This document shows, piece after piece, positions 1-7,882 of a DNA stretch of 17,199 bases (position 1 is its first letter; each line of letters opens with the position of its first letter). The notes beneath the pieces are model-generated. The model did not search any database. It was not told the origin of the DNA and saw only the letters and a list, made by a program, of their open reading frames with translations. The position numbers were made by a program, and so were the translations under genes. Source of the stretch: Irineochytrium annulatum (Eukaryota > Chytridiomycota > Chytridiomycetes > Chytridiales > Chytridiaceae); assembly GCA_027600665.1 (NCBI GenBank), contig JADGJL010000613.1, positions 1-17,199 of the forward strand. The letters are read 5' to 3'.

Positions 1-1837
1 ACGTAACGGTTATAATGATGCATGTCCACCCGAGTCTTAAATAAAATTTTCTGCTGACAAGGCTCTGATACGTCGCATCTTTCTCAACCACAAGGATAAA
101 CCTGACGTCACCCCTGACGACGACGTCGACGACGTCCTCCGGCGGTGGGATCAGCACGCCTGTGCGGTTCGATAGGCAATCAACCTCGGCGCCGCCGCGG
201 ACCCGTATCGTCATCGGGCCAGCCACGATGCCCTTCGAGGTGGCGCCGATGTGAAGCTTGTGGCGGCGAACGTTCAGGGAAGCGGCGAGGTCCTCGACGA
301 GTGTGTCGACGGTGCGCTGGTTGCCATAAAGGGCGACGAAGCGGTAGTAAATGTCCCTATTAAAGTTGTGAGCAGGTGAGTAAGAGTTCCAATCAAAATC
401 TAGCGGTGAAGCATATGCCTCTTTGTCGCGGTCTCATTTGTGGCAAGAAGCTCGGAGACGACCTTCAGGAGTTGATGAAGCTGATCTGGAAAAAAAATTT
501 CAATGTTAGACGCATAATCGGCATCATAAACGCGCAATACATCGGGTTAAACACTAACTCGTTCAAGGTAGCTTACCAAACTTCTTCGAGCTCGGCGCGA
601 TGAACTTGAACTCGTTCCTCCTCCTTCTCTTCTTCCTCCTCCGTTGTCCGTCCACGTCGCCGTCTCCATCCGCATCCCCATCCGCATCTACGCCTTCATC
701 GTTATCTCCATCAGCTACCTCTTCCGCGACCGTCCTCCTCCTCAACTTTAACACCGGGCACAACCCGTCCCTCCTAGCCTGCGCTATCTCCTCGAGCGTC
801 GCATCAATTTTGCGTTTAACCCATCGCCTGCCCCGCCCTTCCCCGTCTGGATCGTCACCGTCCTCATCCTCATCCTCATCGCGATCAACCTCGTTCTCGG
901 CCCCAATAAAAATGTGCACGCGCTCGGCGACCAACTCGCGCTCGCGGGCCGCGTCGTCGAGTGACAGCTGCCGGCCCTGCGGGTTGCCGCGAAGGAAGAC
1001 CGCCTCGCCGTCGTCCAGCTCGCCGAATGGCGTTGCAAAAGTAACGAGAGGGTTGTCGTCGTCGTCTGAGTCGCGAAGGTCGAGGGGCCTGTCGTGGGGA
1101 CAGCCAACTCGGAATAGGAAGTCGGGGACGCCACCGCGGTTCGCAGGTGAGCACGGGAGATCGCCGTCGCCCTCGAGCGGCATTGAGGGCTCGCGCACGT
1201 GGCTTCGGTGGAAAGGTGAGTTGACAAGATTCTCGTGGCCCCGCAACAGCGACCCGGGCTGCCCGAAGTCCTCGTCGTCGTCGTCGTCCTCGAATGGCAC
1301 TTCCCCCTCGCGCTTGTTGTCACGCTGCAGGAGCAACTCAGTCAAATCAACGCTGTCATGGGCAAGCGGCACTGGGGCCTGGAAGTCGAATTCGTCCTCC
1401 CAGAGCGGCAAGGGCGATCTGGTCGCGTCGCACAAGAAAAGCTCTACGAGCTCGCCGTCCCCGAGCTCCTTCTTTATCGAAGACGGTGAACCGCCGCGGT
1501 GGTTATTCTCGACTGCCATGGTCCATAGTGGTTGCGCGAACACCTCGTCCTCCCCCGCATCGCCGTCCCACGCCGTAAAGTTAAGCGGACTTTCCGCTCG
1601 CCCATACTCGTCAGTAACACTTCGTTGATGGCCGGTTGTGAGGACGTCGAGGGCGATTGGCACGGCGGGCTCGTCGTCGTCGAGGTGTGGGAAATCTTCG
1701 CCGAAGAGATCCGTGGGCCGCACACCCCTGCAGCCGGCGTAGACGTCAAGAGGTAGGTCGCGATGGACGAAGGGCAGCACGAGCGAGGTCGAGGGCCGCG
1801 TGCTGGCGGGCGGCGATGAGGGGACGAGCTGGGCCAT
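1..1837 (-). CDS. SPO11: SPO11 meiotic recombination protein, 3' end missing
   Basis: SPO11 is the topoisomerase VI A-like nuclease that makes meiotic double-strand breaks through a tyrosyl-DNA link. Exons read on the minus strand: 1837-577, 485-419, and 356 to about 10 or beyond. Exon 1 ends in a GTAAGC donor and the intron ends in TTTTTTTTCCAG; the second intron (418-357) appears to be GC-AG. Joining exons 2 and 3 gives ATKRDIYYRF, the conserved catalytic motif (second Tyr, about residue 447). It is followed by LHIGATSKGIVAG, VDCLSNRTGVLIPP and the Toprim motif ILVVEKDAT (Glu about 534), then TCIIIT, where the window ends near a possible donor (GTTACG). Residues about 343-368 (KIDATLEEIAQ to CPVLKLRRR) resemble the start of the Spo11 core. 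The preceding 340 residues are acidic, Asp/Glu-rich and low in complexity, far longer than usual. The start at 1837 is the first ATG of the open frame. The family call is strong; the extension is less certain. Confidence 0.9.
357..418 (-). other. probable GC-AG intron of SPO11
   Basis: Between SPO11 exons 2 and 3 no GT donor restores the conserved TKRDIYY motif. Cutting at AG|GCATAT (418) and TTTAATAG| (357) gives a 62-nt intron, keeps the phase, and rebuilds the Arg codon of the motif from AG plus G. The size matches other introns in the window. Confidence 0.65.
861..880. repeat. TCCTCA hexamer microsatellite in SPO11 exon 1
   Basis: About three copies of TCCTCA. On the coding (minus) strand they encode the DEDEDED run just upstream of the Spo11 core. 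This is coding low complexity. Confidence 0.8.
1272..1288. repeat. TCG trinucleotide run in SPO11 exon 1
   Basis: Five perfect TCG units plus TC. On the minus strand they encode part of an Asp-rich run (FEDDDDDEDF). Such runs are slippage-prone, and they also open a spurious Ser-rich frame on the plus strand. Confidence 0.8.
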
Positions 1838-2300
1838 TGATTGTGGTGGACCGAGTTGTCCGACTTGTATGAGAGAGCAGTTTGGCTTAAAACCCGCTCT
1901 TCCCAAATGATAAAAAGTAGTAAGGCATCGCTTGTTCGGCAAAGACCAGAAAAAACAGCATGCGTGCGAACCATGGCGATCAGCGAGACGATCCCATGCG
2001 CTGCCTGGCAGGCGGAAAGTCGAAAACGTTTGAGCTCTCGCACCAGAGCAAATTATAAATGCTGGCAGGCGAAGTTAAAACAGCGGGCAACGCAGTTCAT
2101 GAAGTGCTTCCGATTGCTTCCAGTCATTTTCGTCTTCGTCTATCAAATTGTTGGGAGAGCTATGCTGGAAATACTGTTCGCCCATTCGTATGGAAAGAAC
2201 GTTGAGAGAAATCAGAGTGGAGCGACACAGAATCGATGATAACAGTTAGGCAGGGGGGGAAGCATAGCATTAACGTGGGCACATTTCGGTTCTCGTTCAT

Positions 2301-2327
2301 GAATTATGGGTTCTTGTGCCATAATTC
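2301..2327. repeat. inverted repeat, 9-bp arms, 9-nt loop
   Basis: GAATTATGG at 2301-2309 pairs perfectly with CCATAATTC at 2319-2327. It lies about 85 nt upstream of the chosen F-box gene start. It could be a hairpin in the 5' leader or a protein-binding site; the function is unknown. Confidence 0.7.
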
Positions 2328-2356
2328 TATACCAAAGCTTTACGATACCGTTAAGA

Positions 2357-2384
2357 ATCGCATTAATTCGAGAATTAATGCGAT
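2357..2384. repeat. near-perfect palindrome, 13-bp arms, 2-nt spacer
   Basis: ATCGCATTAATTC (2357-2369) and GAATTAATGCGAT (2372-2384) are exact reverse complements around the spacer GA. It ends 25 nt before the ATG at 2410. The length and perfection suggest a dimeric regulator site or a strong cruciform or hairpin. It might instead be a remnant of a small inverted-repeat element, but I see no target-site duplication. Confidence 0.75.
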
Positions 2385-2409
2385 ATTTGGTCGCGATTTT
2401 GGTGTGATA

Positions 2410-4074
2410 ATGATGCGGCGGCGAAGAAGTAAGGCAACCCATCTGACGCCTCCCGCAGGCGCTGCCCGAGCTGATCATGCCGCCAAGGAACTGTTGCCCA
2501 ATCTGCCCGTCGAGATCGTGCGATTGATCGTCCACAGCCTTGATCCCGACGATGTGCTTGACCGCCGATGCCTTGTGACATGCCACCAAGTCTCCACCAC
2601 GTTCCTGCTGGACGCCTGCGCCGTCCTCTGGCCCACCGCCGAGCTCGATTTGGAGGGGAGGATCCGACGGAGGTTGTGGGAGGGGTCGGGCGAGGGGACG
2701 GAGTTGCGGAGGACCGTGGCGGTCGACCAGGTTGTTCTGGCGCTTCGGCACGACGTGGGCAGCGGGGGATACACGGTGGGGACGCGCGACGATGTGCCTT
2801 CGGGGTTTGGGCGCGTGTCGTGGCGATGGGGTGCTTATTTGCGATCGGTGGGGAAGCTTGCGTTTAGGGTGCCGCCGAAGAGAGGGCTTGACAACAGGGT
2901 GGATGCATCGCTCCTGGGTCCGTGGCTGGGACGTTTCGACGAGGTGGAGCTGAATACCTACGTGGGTCCTGGCGTCAATGACGATGAATGGGTGATATGG
3001 CTTCGGGACAGATGGGCTGCAGGGAACGTGCCTCGCACCGTCAAATTGTTGAAAGCGCCATTTGACCTGGCGCGGGACCTGGCGAGCCATCGGCTGGTGA
3101 GGCATCTCTCAGTGGGCATGGTGCTCGGCGGCGGCGAAACACTTCGCGAACTTTTGAAGTCGGTTAAGCACGGTCTCGGTAGTCTTCAGCTTGGCTCTGG
3201 CCTCGTCGACGGGCGCCAGAAACCACCCTATCCGATGGATGAACCGAACGCGATGTTAGGCTTGCACGAGTACGCGAGAGAATACGCAAAGGAGCTGCGC
3301 GGCGTGAATTTATCTGTTGACGGTCTCGAAGACGCTATCCCCTCTGATATTCCGGTGATTTGTTTGGATCTGCATGCGCCTTTCACAGACATTGCGGTGA
3401 CGAAGATTTCTGATTTAAGAGGCACCTTGAAAACGCTTCTCATTCATCATTATGTCGGACCCGAAGTTCTTCTCAACAACGCATTGGCCGAGCTGAATAA
3501 TCTCGAAGTTTTTACAACAGGCCTTGACGTTAAGATCGAGAACTGTACGGCGTTTGTGAACACGCTGGTGGAGATTAAATCGTTGCGAAGTCTCACAATG
3601 GATTACGTGAAAGACTTCAAGACTCTGGTCGTCTGCTTCCGGCGGCTTTCTCAGCTCGAAAGTCTCGACCTTATGATCCCGACAAGGAGAAAGATCAACT
3701 TCGACGAGCTTCTCGAAGGACTTCCGAAGCTTACGTCTCTTACTTTGGCCGTCATGCGCTTCGGCAAAGCGACAGTTGGCTTGCGGACTAGCTTAAAGCT
3801 GTTAAAGCTCACGAATGTCAGGCTTGTCGTCGATCGAACGAAATTGGCGACTACAGGCATGCCGTTTCTTGAGAAGCTGAGTGTTGAAGGCGCATCACCA
3901 CAAATTGTACATCTCGGGAGGCGTGATTTCAAAAAGCAGTTCGAGAAGCAAATTGGGGACAGTGCGGTCGCGCCTCGACTTCGACGCGTTCGAGTGTCGG
4001 AGGTCCCTGAGTGTGTAGTCAACATGCTGCGGCTTCTCCAAGATATTCAGGATTTGCAAGATCTGCTCGACTAA
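2410..4074 (+). CDS. F-box protein with leucine-rich C-terminal half
   Basis: Single-exon gene of 554 residues from the ATG at 2410. An F-box-like segment at residues 28-72 (LLPNLPVEIVRLIVHSLDP, then a CHQVSTTF stretch and LW) follows the usual LPxEIxxxI pattern. This suggests a Skp1-binding adaptor of an SCF ubiquitin ligase. The C-terminal half has irregular leucine-rich repeats (LKTLLIHHY, LNNLEVF, LRSLTMDY, LESLDLMIP, LTSLTLAVMRF, LKLLKL), probably the substrate-binding face. The N-terminus starts with a basic MMRRRRSK. An upstream in-frame ATG at 2236 would add 58 residues, but these would be encoded through the palindromes and look non-protein-like, so I prefer 2410. No catalytic motif is visible. 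The substrate is unknown, and I cannot name an orthologue. The family call rests on a pattern, not a database match. Confidence 0.75.
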   Translation: MMRRRRSKATHLTPPAGAARADHAAKELLPNLPVEIVRLIVHSLDPDDVLDRRCLVTCHQVSTTFLLDACAVLWPTAELDLEGRIRRRLWEGSGEGTELRRTVAVDQVVLALRHDVGSGGYTVGTRDDVPSGFGRVSWRWGAYLRSVGKLAFRVPPKRGLDNRVDASLLGPWLGRFDEVELNTYVGPGVNDDEWVIWLRDRWAAGNVPRTVKLLKAPFDLARDLASHRLVRHLSVGMVLGGGETLRELLKSVKHGLGSLQLGSGLVDGRQKPPYPMDEPNAMLGLHEYAREYAKELRGVNLSVDGLEDAIPSDIPVICLDLHAPFTDIAVTKISDLRGTLKTLLIHHYVGPEVLLNNALAELNNLEVFTTGLDVKIENCTAFVNTLVEIKSLRSLTMDYVKDFKTLVVCFRRLSQLESLDLMIPTRRKINFDELLEGLPKLTSLTLAVMRFGKATVGLRTSLKLLKLTNVRLVVDRTKLATTGMPFLEKLSVEGASPQIVHLGRRDFKKQFEKQIGDSAVAPRLRRVRVSEVPECVVNMLRLLQDIQDLQDLLD

Positions 4075-4354
4075 GGTGGGAGGAGTGTACACCAGATGCA
4101 TTCTCTGACGCTTTGTGTGCAGAGCAGCACAACAGCATGGCGGTCCTAGCCATTGCCAGCGATGACTTTTTTGGAAGGTCATTGCCCAAATGTTGTAGCT
4201 GGCGTGTTCTTGTGCAATAAGAAGGATGTTGTTCAGTCGGCATAGATGAGAAGGAGTTTGAACATAATGATACAGTGCGATTGCATAGAGCGTATTCTTC
4301 TCTAGCTCAATCCCACGAGCCTGGCAAGCTGCATTCTAAGTGAGCTGTGGCAGC

Positions 4355-4386
4355 AGTCACAAATGAACCGAGTCACAAATGAACCG
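4355..4386. repeat. tandem duplication, 2 x 16 bp
   Basis: AGTCACAAATGAACCG occurs twice head to tail with no mismatch, at 4355-4370 and 4371-4386. It is intergenic. It includes an AGTCAC core that could be a duplicated protein-binding site, but it may be simple slippage. Confidence 0.8.
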
Positions 4387-5481
4387 CCTTCTGCCATTCG
4401 AGCGTACACATCGCTGCGACACGTGGAGGGGATCATATTAACGTTCCACTCGCCATATTATTCAGCCAAAATGAGGTCTTTCATGGCGCGACGTTGACCG
4501 TTACTTTCTCGCCTAACATAGCACCGAAGTTCCCATCAAACTATTTCCGGTTAGACTCAAGGGAACTTGGCTGCCGGATTCCCGCAGGCCTCGTGGCGTG
4601 TCGTTATCTTTTATATTGCGACGTCTTGCTACGGGCATAATCAACCCGCTTTACCAACCATTTACACCCGCAACCATTTACGCCTACGATATGCTTCTCC
4701 ATTCTCTGCCACCGCCGCCGTCCTCGGCACAATCCGCCCATCGCTTAGAACCCAAATGGCCCTGCCGTCCGAACTCGCCAACGGTTGTCGCGGTGTCCGG
4801 TTTAGGAACGCGGCCCCGTTGGCCACTCGTCCCCCGTCACCCTGTCGCCGCCCCGTCCGCGCCGCAGGTTTCGCTGACGCCCTAAACGCCTTTTTTTCGC
4901 CGGACTGAGGCGCGAGAAGGCGAGCGCCACGCTCGAAAAGTGTGACGACCGCTAACCCGACCGCATCCAACCCGTCTGCTAACGCCCAAGTCGACAACGC
5001 CGTCGTCGAGCTTGTCATTGAACGACGGCGAGTACGGCGGCGGCACGGCAGTAGCTTCGGCGGTGGCGTCTGAGCGTGAAAGGGGCAATGGGATATATTA
5101 GTTAAGGTTTTCTTCGTTTTGCCTCCAGCGACTTCACCCGCCCTTATCTTCTCTGTGTTCCTATCGTAATTGCAGCCTTTCGTTCTTTGCTGGGGGAGAA
5201 AAGATTTTTGTTCCCACCAACCTGCGTTTAGTGTCTCAAGTCAAGATGGTGAAGAGCTCAAATCATCTAGCAACGAATTTAAGTCGCAACGCCAGAAAGC
5301 CATTGTGGGGCCTTTGCCCAGATATGGAGGTGAGGTGGCTTGAGCCGCATGCTGTCTAATTATCTGATATCGAACCGAGTGTAGCATAATGGCTCAGCTG
5401 AAGGCTGTAATCAGGCGAGGGCGTTCACTGGTGATGCGCGTGACGTACGCGAGCGAGTCCCAGCTGGGCACCTTCAACAAG

Positions 5482-5489
5482 TATAAAAA
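5482..5489 (+). promoter_or_regulatory. TATA box of the aspartic protease gene
   Basis: TATAAAAA lies 76 nt before the ATG at 5565, followed by a pyrimidine-rich leader with CAACATG at the start codon. Sequence and spacing are typical of strongly expressed fungal genes. Confidence 0.7.
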
Positions 5490-5564
5490 TGTCGCCCTCT
5501 TCCATTCCTTTTCTTAGTCCCAACCTCATACACTTCTCTCTACGGCTCCTCATATCACGTCAAC

Positions 5565-7354
5565 ATGAAATTGCCCTTAATCTTCGTCCTCGCCGTTGTC
5601 CTCGGGTCCGCCGCTATTGACGCGTCACCCGTCAAGGATGCAGTTTACAAGGTCGCCATCGCCAAGCGGCCTTCGACCAAGTCCCACCGCGAACGCGTTG
5701 TCGCCCACCGGAATCACGTTACTGCTAAGTACCGAATGGCCCTCAGCGACGGCCTCGAACGCCGCTCATCCGCGGCATTGACCAACTACGTCGACAATTA
5801 TTACACGGCGCCAGTAACTGTCGGAAAGAACCAGAAGGTTTGTGCGTTTTTCGTTCTCCTGTGCCGTTGCAATGCTATGGTCTTACCCTGGCCTCAATCT
5901 GCATAGTTTACGCTTGATCTCGACACTGGGTCCAGTGACACGTGGTTTCGGGGACTGCACGTCTATCGACAAATCGTGCGGTGTAGCCGGGCAAACGGGC
6001 GTCGACACAACGTATGGGTTTTGTGTTTAAATGAGATTGCAATCTGTCCTTAAACGATAATTCCTGTAGCGACAGCACTCTCACGGATATGGGTACCCCT
6101 TTCGACGTCAAGTACGGCAGCGGGTCCGTGCACGGGAACGTCTTTAAGGGCCCATTGGCTATGGGTGGGCTGTCGTCCAAGATCGCCTTCGGCGTCTCGT
6201 ACGCGGAGACGGGCATGAACGGCACCGGCATGGACGGCCTCATGGGCCTCGGCTTTTCCAGGCTTTCCGCCATCGGCCGGGCAGGCGTTTCTGGCAACAA
6301 CTGGATGGATGCCCTCAAGCTCTCCACCAACGTAATCGGGTTCTACCTGTACGCCACGATGCTTTTACCTTAAAAGCTGTAGTTTCTGTTCGAATCATTG
6401 ATCCCTTTACTAGGTCAAACTCGGTCGACGGCGACAAGGGTGAGGTCACTATTGGCGGCGTCGATTCCTCGAAGTTTTCAGGACCTTTCACCTACATTCC
6501 GTTGATCTCTGGTCCTGGCTATTGGCAGGCATCCTTTGTGAGTACTTTCATCCAGCCGGGTAGTTCCTCAATTTCTGATTGCGGGTGTCCATATTAGGCG
6601 GGGGCAACGTTCAGCGCAGGCTCGGCCTCGGGCAAGCTCGTCGGGAATACGAAGACGTTTATTGCCGACACTGGCACGACCCAAATTATCCTCGACACGG
6701 CGCCCGCCAACGCCATCAATAAGGCCATCGGGGCCGGCGCCTACGACGAGAACATCGGAGCCAACCCGATCGCCTGCAGCGTCGCTACGACAGGACCCGA
6801 TGTCAACATGAACTTCGGCGGCGGCAGCTTCGTCATCCCGGCCTCGACCTACGTCGTTTCCGACGGCGAGGGTGGTTGCTTTTCCGGCTTCGTGGGTGGA
6901 GCCGGTGATGGGATTTGACGGCAGCGTTGTAATTATAGGGGACGCTTTCCAGAGAAACTACTACACCGTCTACGACAAGTCGGGGACGGGTCGTATTGGA
7001 TACGCAAAGGTGCGTGGAATTGGTTCTTTGTTATTCCCTGCGGAGTCTTCATGATATTGAATGCTTTGCCTTTTTCAGGCCGTTCACCCCGGTGGCCAGA
7101 TTACGACTACAGTGACGTCCACAACCACGACGGCCACGAAAACTACGACGTTGACCACCATTACCGACCCCCTGGTCAACCAGTGCGCCCACCCCATTTG
7201 CACGGTCGGCGTCAAGCTCGAGGCCTCCTGTGATCCTTGCGCCAAGAAGATCATCAACCAAGACCCCTACTGCGGCTCGACTGGATGGGACACCGAATGC
7301 GTCGGCGAGGTCAAAAGCATCTGCAAGCAGTCATGCTTAGTGAATTCTGCCTGA
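5565..7354 (+). CDS. secreted pepsin-like aspartic protease, two apparent frameshifts
   Basis: Exons: 5565-5837, 5907-6017, 6070-6348, 6414-6537, 6598-7009, 7079-7354; all five introns are GT-AG (52-69 nt). The N-terminus MKLPLIFVLAVVLGSAA is a signal peptide. A basic propeptide with an ERR site follows, then the mature start near NYVDNYYTAPVTVG. Both catalytic motifs of family A1 are present: DLDTGSSDTW in exon 2 and FIADTGTTQI in exon 5. The flap KYGSGSVHG is in exon 3, and IIGDAFQRNYYTVYD is near the end. Exon 6 adds a Thr-rich linker and a Cys-rich module. Two breaks stand out. In exon 2 the frame must move by +1 between DTWFR and DCTSIDKSC, at GGGG 5950-5953. In exon 5 it must move by +1 between GCFSGFVGG and FDGSVVIIGD, near 6910-6916; unshifted, a TGA is met at 6916. 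Removing one base at each site would give about 490 residues with all phases consistent. It is either a recent pseudogene or carries sequencing errors. Confidence 0.85.
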
Positions 7355-7882
7355 TGCGTTATTTTTTTTCCTATATTTTCTTGCATTAATGCTGAACTTC
7401 CTGTGGACTCTTCTTGCTATATTGTCTAAAGTCATCTATGGCGCCTCATTATCCCCCCGAAGCGTAAGCCAGATTACGACAGAGATTTAGACCCAATGTC
7501 CCAGTGACTTTGTGCTTGCTTCATAACTGGTAGCATCCCAAGTTATCCCAATCTTTGGCATTTCTTCGTGCAATACAACAGAAGTAAATGGAAACTATTA
7601 GTGATAATGAATCGCACGCGACTCGCGGCAGCTGGAAGGATTGGAAGCGAGGTATGTTCGCCGGATATTCTGAAGTTTTGGCATTTTTTTGATAAAAAAG
7701 AGCAATAAGCATTTTGAGCAAAATCAAAATACTTGATCAGACAAAGATATCAGGGGGTACGCGGCTGAGGAGCTGGCGCGCAGAACCCCGAACTATGGCG
7801 AAAAAGAGCATGATGGTACAAGCCAACTGAAGCCACCAGCCCTTTTTTTGGAATTGTGGTAACATCCTTCCCTCCTTTCAAG
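7355..7882. other. intergenic region, protease to KDSR
   Basis: 528 bases, AT-rich in the first 400, including the protease 3' untranslated region and the promoter of the next gene. I see no ORF, RNA or repeat worth annotating, and no clear TATA box. Confidence 0.6.

Larger units (their letters stand above)
1838..2409. other. divergent intergenic region, SPO11 / F-box gene
   Basis: These 572 bases separate the SPO11 start (1837, minus) from the F-box gene start (2410, plus) and must hold both promoters. The half next to the F-box gene is AT-richer and holds two perfect inverted repeats (2301-2327 and 2357-2384). The frame of the F-box gene stays open upstream to an ATG at 2236, so part of this stretch could encode an N-terminal extension. 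I see no clear TATA box for either gene. Confidence 0.6.
4075..5564. other. long intergenic region, no gene supported
   Basis: About 1.5 kb with only short overlapping frames on both strands (for example 4567-4908 plus and 4662-5018 minus) that resemble no family I know. The middle (4690-5080) is G/C-rich; the flanks are AT-richer. It holds a 16-bp tandem duplication (4355-4386). A short ATG frame at 5246 weakly resembles the start of ribosomal protein eL29 and stops after 37 codons. The right end is the protease promoter, with a TATA box at 5482. Confidence 0.55.

Noticed and set aside
600..1628. 342-codon plus-strand frame with a hydrophobic start and Ser-rich body, like a secreted protein
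   Set aside because: It is the antisense of SPO11 exon 1. Its Leu run mirrors the Lys/Arg patch and its Ser runs mirror Asp runs. The minus frame continues through good splice sites into catalytic SPO11 exons.
2236..2409. 58-residue N-terminal extension of the F-box protein from the upstream ATG
   Set aside because: The stretch is AT-rich, is encoded through both hairpins, and lacks protein-like features. The ATG at 2410 directly precedes a normal-looking N-terminus. It is not excluded.
4567..5018. Overlapping frames of 113 (plus) and 118 (minus) codons
   Set aside because: They oppose each other in G/C-rich sequence, resemble no family, and have no promoter or splice context.
5380..5440. 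tRNA A-box-like TAGCATAATGG
   Set aside because: No B box and no acceptor stem pairing within tRNA distance.
6885..6948. Mini-introns of about 33-35 nt that would bypass the TGA in protease exon 5
   Set aside because: They would be too short. Of the two cuts tried, one gives the wrong phase and the other deletes the conserved VVIIG strand that the neighbouring frame encodes intact.
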